Source of the DNA: Wyeomyia smithii
Taxonomy: Eukaryota; Arthropoda; Insecta; Diptera; Culicidae
Direction of reading: 5' to 3'
Assembly: GCF_029784165.1 (NCBI RefSeq)
Contig: NC_073694.1
Span: 42,079,006 to 42,143,005 of the forward strand
DNA: 64,000 nt
Shown here one piece after another: positions 11,000 through 23,889 of the stretch (positions within the stretch are counted from its first letter, which is position 1; each line of letters starts with the position of its first letter). The notes beneath the pieces were generated by a model. The model had not been told where the DNA came from and did not search any database. It worked only from the letters and a program-made list of their open reading frames with translations. A program made the translations under genes and the position numbers.

Positions 11000-13300
11000 T
11001 TGCAGTTTTATATTTGTATGTAAAGCAACACCAATCTCGGAAAAAAACAGATCCCGAGAGGTAACGATCGGTTACCGTTTTGGAAATTTGAGTGCTTCGA
11101 ATCCTGAGGGATCAACCATCCGACGGTAGGTGTCAATTTGTCAGCCTCATCTTTCGGGTCCGCAGGATCAAGATCCAGCTCAGATCATTCCAGTTTCGAT
11201 TAGGCTGCTCTATTAGCTCACCTTCGTTTGGGCTGTGAAATTCGACGCAAAGGACCGTGACCTCTTCTTTTTCTCGTTTGTTTGTTTCTTTGTTGGCAAA
11301 CGAGAAATTGAGTGATTTCCCGAAAAATTTTGACTCACTCATCGCATATTTGACAGACGGACGATCATAGAAAGGAGAAGAAAGGTTTGCTTGCATTTTC
11401 TGTTTAGGTAATTTAAAGCTTCTTTTGTCGCAACCGTCATCCCCGGGACGGATCAACAATGGCCGAGGGGACAACCGGAGAAGGGTCACCTGTACGGGCT
11501 GTCTGCCGATCAAAAGCTGCATGAGTGACATTTCCAATTTCATAACGTCGTACTCGGAGCCCGTCTCAGCCGGCTGGTCCATCAAGCGACAGTTCTTATC
11601 TAGGTCCGTCAAAATTTCCGACGCTGGAATCCATTAAGGCTCCGTGAAATTTCTGACGGCGCGACGGTTGAATCATCGACCGCGCGGTGACATCGATTGG
11701 CTGTGAAGTTTTGGACTTCAATTGCTGGCTCCGGAAAGCCAGGAACGGGTTCAGAAGCGTTTGACACAGTACAAAAATTATTTTTTCCTTGTTCAGCTTG
11801 ATTCAAAATTACAAATTTTTCATGTTCGAGTATAATATTTTGAGTATCCAGCCAATAATTGATACCGAACCGAAAACCGCTGTAAATGTTCGACGAAGCA
11901 CACGAGAAAAAACGGAGCCTCGCCAGGAGACGCGACGTGACTTCGAGCGCGAGACGAGCCACTTAAAGCCAGAAACACTTAAAAAATCATCTCGAAGAGA
12001 TACTTACACCTCTTGTGACATTTCTCGACGCGGGGTCTCTGTCCCCGCCGCCGATGTCCTCAATGCGGCCCACAAAAACCCACCGAGAGTGCGAAACGAT
12101 CGAGAGACACGCAGCGAAAAAAAAAAACACGAACAACACAAACCACCAACGATGTCTATTTTTATGATTTTTGATAAAGAGACTGAAGTGGAGGTGAGTG
12201 ATTCGAGTAAAAAGCTCTCGAAACTGAAGCTTTTTGCCGGCGGGGAAGAAATTATGGCGGGGGAAGCGAGAGGAAACCAAAATAAATATATCCATTAGAC
12301 AGCCGATCAGCGAACGATTAATAGCCGCTGGAAGAGAACGAGGTTGCGAGAAGAAACGGAATAACTCGAGGCAATTCCAGAACGTGGGCGCGGGAAGGTT
12401 TTTTTCTCTTCTGAAAGCCAAGAACAACCGCAAACGCGCGGACCTTCAAACGGCAACACTTTGGCGACATTTTTTTATGCTTCTCTTTGGCGACCGCTGA
12501 CAGCTGCTTCTTGCTCTCGTGAATGTTGTCAGTGACTTTCCGCATGCTTTGGGTGCCCGGGGCCGCGAGCGAAAAGCCGCTAGAACTCGAATTTGACAAA
12601 TGTTTCAAGGATTCCACCGACCGCAGGAGGAAGAAAACAAAAACCGGCCCGCCCCGGGCGTCAAGGCGTGTCTTGCGACACAGAACGCTGCAGCCGGGTC
12701 AGGTTATCTTGTTCGCGGATCTTAAAGAACTACAAATTGCTTGCGTGTTTCTGCTTTGTCTGCTGGTTTTTTAAGAAAAAGCACACTCTGCCGGTGTGAC
12801 TCGTGCTAACCGTCGGACGGTAGGACATTTCGGGTGATTTAGTTTTCCGTGCTGGCGAAATTCACCGCGAAAAAAAAATACCAATATTAATAATAATAAT
12901 AAAACCAATTGGTCACCCCGAGAGGTTCGGCCGGTGTGCGGGTCGTTTGGCTCGTGTCCGCCGCCCGGTTGCGCTGAATCTTCTTATCGACGATTTTATT
13001 GCCGAAATTCTTTGGAGCGGGAATTTGCCTAATGTTTTTTGCTTTTTTTTTTTTTTCGAACAAATTACTTAGATTTGACAGGAATGTGGGCTCTTTCCTT
13101 CGGCTGTTATCTGCGGTCGTTTGTCTAGTCGAGGGTCGGGATGCACGTGCGGCCGTTTGAAGAGATGACGTCGGTCGGTCACAGTTTTTCGTTCCAGCTG
13201 GATGTATCTGGAAGATTTAGGTTGTATCAAGCGATAGCGATCGTGGCGCGGTAGATGATCGTCTGAAGCTTTGACAGCTTGAATTAGGTATTAGCTGTAA
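11000..13300. other. G+C-richer, repeat-poor island 2
   Basis: Balanced composition with no transposon signature. The two longest frames, 11133-11612 (-, 159 codons) and 11789-12298 (+, 169 codons), have no recognisable domain, and open frames overlap on both strands throughout. I therefore treat them as chance frames. There is an AAT microsatellite near 12885-12903 and a T-rich run near 13046-13056. This is a candidate regulatory region of otd. Confidence 0.4.
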
Positions 13301-13594
13301 ATGAGTTTTTTGAGCCGCTTTCTTGCTGGTACTAAGAGTTGAATTTTAAATATTCCTGCTAGAACTGAGGTTATCATTGGTCATTGAGGAGGTCTAGCAA
13401 AGACTGAGAAATTTAGCGTAAAAATCTCAAAAATCTAATTCAAAAATTTAACTAATGCAAAAAAAAACACATTTTCTAAACCTCGTGTATTTGAAAAATA
13501 AATTAACAGTTAAACTCTTGCAATTTTTTTTTACGATCTTTCGAAAGGAATTCTTGCCAATGCTACATTCCGTAGCGGTCGTGTTCCGCTTTAG

Positions 13595-13749
13595 TTTGTT
13601 ATACACAGACTCGCAGCCAACTGTTCAGTGTACAAGACAATTGCGGGACTAGCGCAGGCGATTTTACTGACATCAACAGTCTCTCCTGAGCCGACACATA
13701 CGACGGCTGGATTGTGAGGCCAGCATCGTCCCTCAAGACCAGCTGAGAG
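13595..13749 (-). mobile_element. tRNA-derived SINE (second family), decayed
   Basis: On the minus strand it opens with CTGGTCTTGAGGGACGATGC (A-box region). It runs through GGCTCAGGAGAGACTGTTGA and ends GCAGTTGGCTGCGA-like, matching the copy at 36394-36540 block for block. The B box (GTTCGAATC in the other copy) has decayed to GTATGTGTC here, so RNA polymerase III promotion is probably lost. Confidence 0.7.
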
Positions 13750-13879
13750 GAAATTTAACAATATTGTTGAAAACTGGAACTTCGATCAAAATGTCGGCAA
13801 CCACGAAGTTGCATTTATATAACTAAAAACAAAAAGATAGATATATTAAAACAAATTCTTGATGTGTACTGTCACAAGA

Positions 13880-14420
13880 ACTAACTTTACTTGATTTTTT
13901 TAACTTTGTTATTGAGAAATGTAATAATCAAACGGCGCAAGAGCTGAGAATATGGAGAGTGAGTTAGGACTTCCCATCTGAGCGTTTCTGCTTTACCTGC
14001 TTTCGCAGTATGAAACCGAGCATTGTCATGCAGTAGGCTCACTTTTTCGTAGTTCTGCTCGTATTGAGACTGTTTTAAGCGCAGTGCTCGGCTTAATCGC
14101 ACCAATTGAAGTCGATATCGCTTTCCAGTAATGGTTTTTAGGTTTCAAAGCTCATAATAAATAAGACTAACCTGATCCCAGCAAATACACGGCATAAGCT
14201 TCGCAGCGTGTGTATTCGGCCAAACCGAAGTCGTAGAAGTATGACCTAACAGTTCCCATGACATTCCTTTTTCTTGGGTTGCTGAAATAAAACAATTTTT
14301 CATCACCCATCACGATGCGATGAAGAAAGCTCTTCCTTTTTGCCACTGGAGCAATCGTTTTATTAATTTTAATTCAGTGTCTTTAAAGAGTTTTGGCATT
14401 CCATCATCTAAAAAAACGTC
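13880..14420 (-). pseudogene. mariner-family transposase pseudogene
   Basis: Translation of the minus strand gives, in order but in shifting frames: FLHRIVMGDEK, NTHAAKLMPCICWDQ, VSLIYYEL, LLHDNARFHTAK, LRWEVLTHSPYS and ALAPFDYY. These are landmarks of mariner transposases, which cut and paste DNA using three aspartates (D,D34D). All three aspartates can be seen: GDEK, HDNA and APFDYY. The spacing between the second and third is a few residues short. At least three frameshifts and several stops separate the blocks, and the N-terminal helix-turn-helix region is unrecognisable, so the gene is dead. The best single open block is 13887-14105. Confidence 0.88.
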
Positions 14421-15880
14421 TTTCGTCAACATCTAAAAAAAAGGCTTTCAAGCGACGGAACCAATCACAACATTTGGGCTGCATCTCCGTTGTTTTTCAG
14501 CTCTCTGCGTTTCAGCTGTCGCTTTCCTCTGATTGAAAAGAGAAAAGTAACGCCTCCAACAAATCACATTTTTACATAACTAAAGGTATATGAAATCACT
14601 AACGTGTTTAAGCGGTTTGTATATTATAGATCTCAGCTAGGTTAAACAAATTATAGTTATGTGAAAATCGACCAGCACTTAATATTGGCGCCAGCGAGAA
14701 TTAAGTTGCGCACCTTATATATTTTCAAGTAAGAAAACTAGAGTAGTTTGAAGTATTTTGTGTAGGCATACTTGCTTCATACTTTTGACGTAGAATTACG
14801 TCTTATGGCAACATTATAGCGGTGCAAATTGAAAAACACAGTCAGTTTTCAACGGATTCAATCATTTTTACAGTGTTAATCGATTGTGATCCATTGAAGT
14901 GCGGAAAACTGTGATTTTGTGAAGCTAGCTATTGTACTATTGAAACATGTAGAAGCTTTTTAAGAACGCAAATTTTCACCATTCAGAGCTGAAAGCAAGG
15001 CCAAATATCATCCAGTATGAAGTATTTTTAGAGCCGGCGGGATATCAAGTACCCTGAAATCGACCCTAGACGCCATTTAGAATTACAAGATGACGATTAT
15101 TGGTAATGGGGAGAGAAGTAAATTCATTCACTACATTTTTTGGTGAGGAATACCACATGAAAGTGATAGTTTTTCACATTTTTTCAATTATTTTTGGATT
15201 TATTTGTTTTGTAAATTTTATTAATTTAATAAATTTGCTAATTTTAAAAATAAATATGTAATTTCGTGATGCAGTTAATGTTATTGATATTGTTTCCTAT
15301 GTTTCTAAGGTGGTTTCGACTGAAAAATGGCAAATGGTAGTAATGCTAAGAAGCCGTGAATAAAGTTTGACCGTCATTTTGAAATCCAGTATTGGTTTCT
15401 CGAAAATAGCCTAAATGGTCAAATAACATTAATATATTTTCGGAATCGTTATGACGCTTACATGAATCCTATCCTGGATACCATTTTTCGGTGTTTGAAA
15501 AACAGTCTAACATGATCAAGTACCTGGCAATGCACTCTATTCAACTGTCTGTGTATGAATAAAAACAGAAAGTCGAGTTCCGAATCGAAAAGTAGCACTA
15601 AGGCTTTGCTTTTACTGTTGAAAAAATCATACATATATGTTTTACTTCAAATTTAATAATTTTGGCTGCCCAGTTGCATAAGACCACTCAACCGTTCAAT
15701 CAAAATTATTGGGCAGAAGCAATCAAATCGTCCAAATATGGAAATTAGTAATCTGTGTTACCTTACCAACCTAGAAAATGCGATTTGACATATTGTTGAC
15801 AAAATTTAGAAGCACAGATTTCTCGATATTTACTCAAGCTTTCAGAATTGCTGCTTTTAGCTTATCAACAGAAGAATACT
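14421..15880. other. AT-rich DNA, no gene recognised
   Basis: No protein similarity seen. The flank probably includes the degraded 5' part of the mariner copy (near 14460-14540), but no terminal inverted repeats could be fixed. Confidence 0.4.
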
Positions 15881-16340
15881 GTTTAAGTGTTTAACCTCAG
15901 CGTAAATTCTATAAACCAAGATTCCCCCGATGTTTTCAACAGGGTTTAAATCTGCAGAGCAAGCGGGCCAGTCCAGCAAATCAATTTTCTGATCCTTGAT
16001 CCACTTCTTAATCAAACCATACGGTAACCTCTACCAAAGTTACGGATAGAGACATACTGTTTCTCCTCCCTCAAAAAACACCAGTACCCATTGAATCCAT
16101 CAGGACCATCTAGGTTGAACTTCTTTTCATTGCTGAAAACAACCTGGATAAGTCAAAAGCCCTTATAAATACCTTTTCCATTGAAGAATTTTTGAAACCG
16201 CTTCTAGCCAAAATTACCTACGTAATGAGTGAATTTGTTTTCAAAACTTACCAAGACTTGACGAATTGCCTCCCAGAACACATTCAAATTGAAAATCTCC
16301 TTGATTTTCGCCAACGATTTTGATGATTTGGAAGCTGTTC
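15881..16340 (-). pseudogene. Tc1-like transposase pseudogene 1
   Basis: Minus-strand translation gives VVFSNEKKFNLDGPDGFNGY (near 16081-16140), then REEKQYVSIRNFGRGYR, then after a frameshift IKKWIKDQKIDLLDWPACSA and DLNPVENIGGILV (near 15901-15985). These are landmark blocks of Tc1-like (IS630-Tc1) transposases. The first catalytic Asp of the usual SDEKKF motif is Asn here. The middle block with the second Asp (QDNA) is missing, apparently by an internal deletion. The Glu of NPVEN is present. The copy cannot encode an active enzyme. Confidence 0.85.
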
Positions 16341-17040
16341 TCACGATTTCCCGTTTATCACAGCTGGAAAGTTTTGATTTATCTAAACTCCTTTTTGTTT
16401 TCTCCGTATTCTATGGGATTTGCCAAAATAATCAGTTCCACTAAATGAGAGTGATCAATCCGACGATCCCTGATTAATAATAATTCATCTAGATGAAGTT
16501 TTGAAGTTTTGAGGTTTTAATTTGTAATTTCTCTCGGCTTTCAGCACTTTTTCCATCGGTATTTAGTGAATTTAACCTCAAACAAGGTAAAAAAGACGAA
16601 AAAACCAACTGGTCTTATTTGAGCTGGACACTGCAAAAACGCCTGCGCGCACACATGTGATAATCTTGCTGTGAATAGCTGTCATCAATACTAACACTCT
16701 GAAATATGAGTCGAAAACAGGACTGTTCTTTGTGACGCGGGACTAGTAAAATAGCACCTGGTCTTAGAATATAAACTAAATTGGCAATACAGGCATTTTC
16801 CCTCTCGGAAATTAACTTCAGACGCCATATTGAAATCCAAGATGGCTCAACATCGCCCAATATGGATGTTTTAGAACCGTGATAATGCCCTGAGAAACGA
16901 CTCAAAACAACGGCTCCTAGTTTCTGGAGAGTGTTTCCGCTCTGCGCTGGTTTTTCATGAAATTCGATGTGACATTTGAGCTAACAATTGACCTGTAAGA
17001 TGTAAATTATGACGTAAAATTTGTGAAATGGGTTGTACTA
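16341..17040. other. AT-rich DNA, no gene recognised
   Basis: May include the extreme 5' remains of the Tc1-like copy. A 96-codon frame on the minus strand (16615-16905) has no recognisable motif. Confidence 0.4.
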
Positions 17041-17310
17041 AAAAGTAGGAGGGTGGTATCCAAGGCACGACCGCATAGTTGACGTAGGACGACATTTGTT
17101 TTATATTTCCTTTTGAGGTTTTGTTTCATTTGAGCTTGTTTTACTTTTGGCACGGTCGATTTTGGCACACATGTGCCAAAAACGAGCGGTTATGTTTAGT
17201 CACATTTTTTTTTTGGTTTTCTTGATTTTTTTTTAAACCAATTTAAGCTCAACATTTATTTTTGGCATGGTACGGTTTTGGCGGTTCTAGCGTGTTACCA
17301 AAATCAAACG
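17041..17310. repeat. Dispersed repeat fragments
   Basis: The block CCAAGGCACGACCGCATAG (near 17061) recurs as CCAAGACACGACCGCATAA near 60490. The block CCAAAATCAAACGGGGTCTG (near 17299) recurs as CCAAAATCGAACGAGGTCTG inside the SINE copy at 29989-30455. These are pieces of mobile repeats without coding sequence, boundaries unknown. Confidence 0.5.
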
Positions 17311-18236
17311 GGGTCTGTATTTTTATTACAAATTTGCTGCACTCTATTTTAAAAGAAAAAATATTCTCTTTCATATTGATGAATACCTTTCTTTATAATA
17401 CAGTAAATTTTCTACAATACGCAAATTGAGCACGATTTAGTAGAAATCAAACTTCCTTCTATATTTATTTGTTTTGTGAAAGATGGCTCACTCACCGATC
17501 GTCAAGTGACAAAGATGTGACATAAAAAAATTTTCCTGCAGTTACAAGTTTGTGGAAAAAATGACGATAAAGAATTACAGTTTTTAAACGAAAATGTATA
17601 TTCACTGAAAATTTCAAATTGACATAGAATTTTATAGACATGTTACCATTCAATTTAGGTCAATTTAATATCAATTAAAATTTTACAGATCGCAAAACGA
17701 CACCTACGAGTTAACCCAACACGCCTCTTTGTGCGTCGACAGCGGTGTCTTTTGGCTTGGCTGCACAGAAATGAATATCGAGTTCTTCTGCACTGATAGA
17801 TGACGAGTGACCAGCGCTCTATTCATACATTTGCTTGACGCAGTACTGTTGCCTGTGCCAACATGTTTTCCTTCATGATATCAGTTTTAATAACATTCTA
17901 ACAGCAGAACGTGAAACTGTCTGATGGTGGAGGTGGTTACGAACTTTCAGAAAACGTTTCACCTTCAAGATAGCAAAATAGTCTAGGCTCAAAGAAGCAA
18001 ATATTAGTTGACATATTGGGACGGGAGATTCTGTCAATTTTTTTTTGCCACTACTATACAGAATACCACAACAGGCAGTTGGTGTCTACTCATGAAGTCT
18101 GTGCCAGGCGTGCTTGCATGCAATTGGTACATAGTTCTTTAAAATCTGACCTTGAAACTTTTATGAAATTTTATGAGTCGATTTGCGACTTAGAACATCT
18201 ATGATTTCGAGAATTGTCATGTTGTGTGATATTTGG
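17311..18236. other. AT-rich DNA, no gene recognised
   Basis: No recognised coding or repeat structure. A 62-codon frame at 18016-18204 has no motif. Confidence 0.4.
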
Positions 18237-18500
18237 TTATTTTATGTAGATTTTCAAAATAAGTTTACTTGGAGCCTCAAGTCGAGAGAGTTTGCAGAGT
18301 AATATCCGGTGGTCAATCTTGTCAAAAGCGGTTTTCAAGTCGCTATAGTTTCCACATTTGTTGATCATATGTTTGATAAAGGACAGCACGCGTTTGTCGT
18401 GAAAGGATTTAAGTCGCTTCAGGTTCACTGACAATTGTCTGTTGACCTCGAACTGATCCTTCTACTGCTTGATCCACCTTGATCAAGTTGTGGACCTCCT
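18237..18500 (-). pseudogene. Non-LTR retrotransposon reverse transcriptase fragment 1
   Basis: The minus-strand peptide contains YSDLKTAFDKIDHRILLCKL, matching the first catalytic block of LINE reverse transcriptases (usually YTDFSKAFDKVDH..LL.KL). The upstream residues (LKSFHDKRVLSFIKHMI) fit the preceding block poorly. Only one domain survives and no palm YADD box follows. It is a short truncated relic, probably of the same clade as the fragments at 26570, 28010 and 39250. Confidence 0.75.
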
Positions 18501-19640
18501 CCTTGATGAACTACTTCTCGGGTGTACGAAAGACTCTTATTATTCAGTAAATCTATTTTTTTCGTAACTCTTCACAAAGGTGTTATACATTTCATAAGCA
18601 ATTGGAGTGTCCAAGTATTTAAGTTTGTTGAAAAGAAGCTGAGGGTCCCTTCAGCTATGAGTAAGTTAGCATCACGGCGAGCAAGATTCTTCAAGCCAGT
18701 CTTATTGGCCGTGATAAAATGCTAAAGAGGGTTATTAGAAAATCGCCTTGGCCCAAGTCAACAATAATTTGCTTGATGCAATCCCATACCCTAAGAAATA
18801 GCTCGATTACCGTACCGGTACTGTTTCAGCGTATTCTGACGTCTGGCTGAAGATTGTTGAAAAGATTTTGTTTGGCTTTCTGGCAGAAAACCATTTTCGG
18901 TTGGAGATCTCCAAAATATTTTGCTAGTTGGTAGTCTCATATCTCGAGCAGCAATCGAAAAACTGGGAGGAACCTGGTACTCCGGAAAAGGGTATTTCTC
19001 GGGACATCGTTTCCGGGATTTGCAACCCTATTGACTACAAAGGTCTTTAATTTAATTTTGGAGAAATGAACCTACACCTGAACATTATCTCGGAATAAAG
19101 TTTTATAAACGTGATCACATTTCAAGATAAGGTAATAAGTTTTTCAGTAAGTGCAACCACATCGAAGTAATGGTCGCAGTGGTCCAAATCTTACAAAAAA
19201 GTGCAAAAATCATTTATGAAAGCAACATTTTCAGGTAGTTTTATCAAAGATATTTGATTTTTTACCTCGAACCAGTAAGTAATAACACTCTTAAAAATTA
19301 CTCTCATTTGCATTACTGTTCTTTGTTGTGTACATTCAAACGTCAAAGCGAGTGAGTGAAAACGTTTTACCAGTTAATCCAAAAATGGGAAAAATTTCCA
19401 CTGACAATCTCCACGTTTTTTTTGTGAAAAAAAAAAACATTAGAAAAATTCTTATAAAATCACTTTTTCAAGCACACTATAACAGTAGAATCGAGGTTCC
19501 AATGGAGCAACATCCTAAGTACGGTAGTTTTCAAGATATTTTAAAAAAAATAATGCTCTAGACTAATAACTCTTCTCTCTAAAACGTTTCGAACTGCATA
19601 CTAGAATAACCTCCAACCCAATATAATAACGAGAATTCAT
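18501..19640. other. AT-rich DNA, no gene recognised
   Basis: Nothing identified. A 77-codon frame at 19328-19561 (+) is lysine-rich with no recognised domain. Confidence 0.4.
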
Positions 19641-20147
19641 TTACACTTAACATTACTCGTACCAACAATTTTGACAGACAGTTCTCTCGAATTTCAAAGA
19701 ACAACATCCACTGCAAACTGCGTACTTGACCAAATTTAACAGCGCGCCGTCGCCGCCGCCGGTCAACCTCGGCCGGGTAGGATTTCTACGGGCTTCATCA
19801 CCTTGACACATTACTGAAAATGCCGCTTTGATGGTGCCAGCCGCCAACTTTACCCCTCCTTCCTTCTCCCCAGCAGGCCCCACAAACCCGATGCAAATTC
19901 CATTCTTGCTGCCACCGGTCGGTCGGTGTCAGTGTGTGCACCCGAGTGCGACCCAGTTGCGGTTGCACCCAGCGTTAACAAATTCAATTAAAAGACTGTC
20001 AGTGTCTCGGGGTCCTGCCGTGGACCGTGGTGAATTTTTTGGCAGCTTCCAGGAGCGGTACCACGATCGGGCCCGCCCGCTGAGAAGCCCCAGCAGGGGT
20101 TCTCCACTGCGGCCAAAGGTATTTCCGACTGTTGCTGGACAGAGTAG

Positions 20148-20169
20148 GAGAGAGAGAGACAGAGAGAGT
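20148..20169 (+). promoter_or_regulatory. GAGA-type purine tract
   Basis: An alternating GAGAGAGAGAGAC tract followed by AGAGAGAG. In flies, GAGA-binding factors open chromatin at such tracts near promoters and enhancers. The tract lies inside a G+C-rich island, which fits, but it may equally be a plain microsatellite. Confidence 0.3.
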
Positions 20170-22127
20170 AAATGCTGCTGCTGTTAAATCGTTAGAATAT
20201 GCAAAGAAGGTGCTACCACTTTTTTCCGTCGCATCTTTCTCCGGCTTCGGCCGGCCTTTCACGGAACGGCCCCGTTGCGGGTCGAAATTAGCTTCAAGGC
20301 GATAAAAAATTTGTATCTACCGAATCTTGATAGTCGTTGATTATTTTTACGATTATTTTCATCGCTCTGTCTCCGCTGATCGGAACCTCGTCACACTGTC
20401 GCGGCGGTATTCGAGCTCTTTGTGGTTATCGATTTCAACGGATTTTGGGGAATTTGGGAGCTACTCATTTTCAGCGCTGCGCCCCGCATACGGGAAGGGT
20501 GCAGTAATAAAAATATCCAATTATGCCATTCCGGGATCGGCGAACCGGTCAAATGATGGTGAATTTCTAATTTTTCCGGCCCGGCTTCTGGATGTTAAAT
20601 CATTAGAGATTCACACCTCGCGTACGGGATTTTTCTCTCTTCTTTCTTGTGTTGTTTTTTTTCGGCGCAGACATCGTTAAGCTTGTGGCTTAGTTAGACT
20701 ACAGAGGCTTCAAGTCCGCAATAAAAATATTCGCTCTAGCCGCGTTCGTCGTCGCGCGTTCGGGCAGTTCCGTACCTCTGCGTGCAATAAATGAATACAG
20801 TAGCGTATAATATCGTCATATTTTTCTTAATTTATTTCTCGTTTTTATTATTATTTATGTAGACAGAGCTTTTTCTTGGCAGCGTTTTCCTCGCACCAAA
20901 CTGGAGAATGGCAGAATACTTTTTTGTCGATATCATCGGTTAGGGGAAAGAGCAATACTCCCGACGCGAGAATCTGCTCCATTCCTACGAAAACGCGATG
21001 GAATGGGCTAAAGGCAAACAACGTATATCGTGACACCGGGGGGAGGCGGCTGATAAAACCAGTTTGAAATTATAATAATAATAATAATAACAATATTTTT
21101 CATATACGGATATTTATAATATTTCTCATCTTGCCGTCTCTGTCAGTGTCCCGCTCGTGCTGCCCTTTGCGCGTACCACTTTGCATTCACCGCTTCTTGC
21201 GGCCACTGGACAGCCGCTGCCGTATTCGCTGCTGACACTTTGCCGCAGCATGGCAAGATCTTTTGAAAATCACCGCTCCCGGTTTGCCGGCACAGACAAA
21301 CGCACAGCATCCAGCCGACCGAGGCGCGATCGTCTTGATTACTGTCAAGCACTTCCACCGCCAATCTTCCGCCGCCCACTCTAGCGGCTTCTCGCTGCGT
21401 TGCCCTTTCGAGGTTGACTGTTGTGTTTACCATGCTAGTAGCTCACCGCTCAGTGTCAGATCATCACACCGAGGGGTTCAAAGGTGTACTTTCTAGTCGA
21501 CCCATCAACTCAGCGATATCAACGCCCGCAGACGGCGAACCCCCCTTTAGAGCACGAACAGAAGCACCTAACGAACACTTGCGGTACACGCGGTAGATGT
21601 CGCTTTTGCCGTTAATTGAGGTTAGACTCAAGATTCACCGCTTGGCTGACCGATTAAATTAGATGACAAGCGAAAAAGCCTACCCGTGATACACAAAAGA
21701 CAGCCCGCGGCTCGGAGAGACTTTGAGAAGTTCCGAAAAATGCCTCTTCCCAAATGCGGTAGTCACCCGAAGCTCACCGAAGCCGGAACAATTGTTTGTT
21801 TAAGGCCACAAATTCCACCCGCTTCGTGCTGCCGGCTCTTCGCCAACCCATCCCCGTTTCGCTACCGACGCGGGGAAGCCGAAGAAAAATATCTAATAAT
21901 TAAGATTAATTTAAATGCAATTGATCATCTATACGGGCACATTCCTGCCAGTGGTTGTTTGCTACACGCCGTAGCCGGTCCGTGCACCAAAAAGGTGAAC
22001 ATTCGCGCAACACCAGAGCCGGGCCCCATGGGCGAAGCAAGCGGACGGGTAGATGAAAAAAAAAACGAGTGAAAGAATAAATAAAAATAAAAATAAATAA
22101 ATATTTATGATCGTGAGCTGCTACTGA

Positions 22128-22143
22128 GGATTATAATTAATTA
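22128..22143 (+). promoter_or_regulatory. Clustered homeodomain core motifs
   Basis: GGATTA (22128-22133; reverse TAATCC, the preferred site of Lys50 homeodomains such as Otd and Bicoid) is followed by two overlapping TAATTA cores (22134-22139, 22138-22143), preferred by Gln50 homeodomains. Such short sites occur often by chance in AT-rich sequence, so this is only a candidate autoregulatory or patterning site. Confidence 0.2.
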
Positions 22144-22653
22144 TGTAGCTCTTGCTTTTATGATTCGGATTCATTTCTTCCCGCGGGAAGTTGCGGGGCC
22201 GAAATAAAAAGGAGATCATGGGGCCATTGAACAATTTTGTTCGGTCCCGAAGCCCCGGTTGCTGTTTTCCCATTTTGCTCTGCCTGCCTGGCAGGAACCG
22301 AATTAATGAAGCGTGTAAAATTTAATCAATTCATTCAAATTTTGATTTTTGAGCATAACATACGTGAGCAGCTCGCGGCTACCGACCGGCGCGATCTGTT
22401 CGTACCGAATTACCGCACAAAGAAAAGTTTTCTCATCAGCTCCGGCCGCCGGTTTAATTAATGACGCTTCTTTTTCTTCGGAGGCAGGAGTGCGAAAACC
22501 CCGAAAACTACTCCATCATCGACCGATTCAGGAGGTTCGGGCGCGACTGAGTCAGCACCAGCCGCCATCTTGCCGTGCCGTTTGCGGCCACCGGTGAGGC
22601 TAACCTGTAATTACCTGCACAGTTAATGACCGTGTTCGTGCCTGGTGGTAACT

Positions 22654-22675
22654 AGCAGCAGCAGCAGCAGCAGCA
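22654..22675. repeat. (AGC)7 microsatellite
   Basis: Seven uninterrupted AGC units at the right part of island 3. No coding frame with a known domain spans it. Confidence 0.9.
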
Positions 22676-22900
22676 TTGAAGTTTCCTACGATGGCGAACC
22701 TCGAGTGCGCTCTCGTTGGGCCCGCAGCTAATTTCGGGGAGGGTTCTCACGAACTCGTACTTTCGCTGTTCGGGCGTAGAAAATTGGCTGTTTACCGCGA
22801 CGACCAGCGTAAGATGGCGACGGTGAAATAACTGATCTGATTGATTCGGTACAGGACAGACCAAGCTTGAAGGTATGCAGACGTGGAGCTTAGGGACAAT

Positions 22901-23889
22901 ACGTAAAAGACCTTTTCAATGATACCTTGTGAATTAATAAGAAGTCGTAAAATCGACATTTTATCACAATTTTTCTTTACAAAAAGTAGATTCAAATTCA
23001 GGTTTCAGTAATAACGGTAAAATTGCATGACATTACAACCAACTTTCTTTAGTAGAAGTAGAATCATTTTTGACTATCTTCAATTTCAAAAACTCGATTT
23101 TATATCTTTCAAGAAATTAATTTATAATCAATAATCGCGATCTTCTACGATTTGATAGTATTTCCCCTTCAAATTGGGTTGAAGGGTATGACGGTTTTCA
23201 GTGAAAATTTTCCCATTTTTCGATGAACACGTGAAACATTTCGTCGCATGCATTCCTTTGGATATTTGAGTGGAATCAACATGATGCAGCCAACACTACA
23301 AAGAGCATTAATACAAATGAGAGTTAATCTCAAGAGCGTTATTACTTCCTGGGATGGTCTTTTATCTGAAAATCGGAAGATTTGAGAGTATTGTAGGAGA
23401 GTGACATCAATTGCTGAACTTGCGGAGTAGGCCTAAGTTAAACAGAAGAAATTCGAGGTCAACATTTTTGTTCAAAAATTCGAAATCAGAATTTTCATTT
23501 CCGTTTCCCGAGGAATCGATTTCCGGGAATATTTCAGTTTTTATTCATAAAATAGGAGAGACACGAAAGAGAACTTGAAAATGTTTTAAGCTGACATATT
23601 CACTCTCGAAAATTTTAAAATATATTTTTTTTATTCGTGTACCGTATCCAAGATGGCCAATTTTCCTTTTACATTTTTCATGAGTATTAGTACAGACTTG
23701 AATCAAGCTTTTTTTAAAATTTTCAACTGTTCTAATGGCTTCATATCTTTTCTAAGGTTTGCTTCAAGTTTTAGCTCGCAAAACGTGTGATACAGATCAA
23801 TCCTTTCTGATTATATCACGTTCTGATGCTGAACTCTTTCGATTAAGGATTTTTCCGATCTTACTGACGATTTTCGAGGGTGCTGGACT
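22901..23889. other. AT-rich DNA, no gene recognised
   Basis: No coding signature. The motif ACCGTATCCAAGATGGCC near 23641 resembles sequence in many mosquito repeats, but no boundary is visible. Confidence 0.4.

Larger units (their letters stand above)
19641..22900. other. G+C-richer, repeat-poor island 3
   Basis: Long balanced-composition stretch without transposon signatures. Many overlapping open frames on both strands (for example 19828-20187, 20327-20680, 21686-22072) lack known domains. The region holds a GAGA tract, AAT repeats near 21069, an AGC repeat, and homeodomain-type core motifs listed separately. Likely cis-regulatory or 5' non-coding sequence of otd. Confidence 0.4.

Noticed and set aside
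11133..11612. 159-codon open frame (-)
   Set aside because: No recognisable motif, no splice context and no conserved block.
11789..12298. 169-codon open frame (+), the longest in the window
   Set aside because: No domain, biased but non-coding-like composition (basic, low complexity), and overlapped on the other strand by a 148-codon frame. Long chance frames are expected in G+C-richer DNA.
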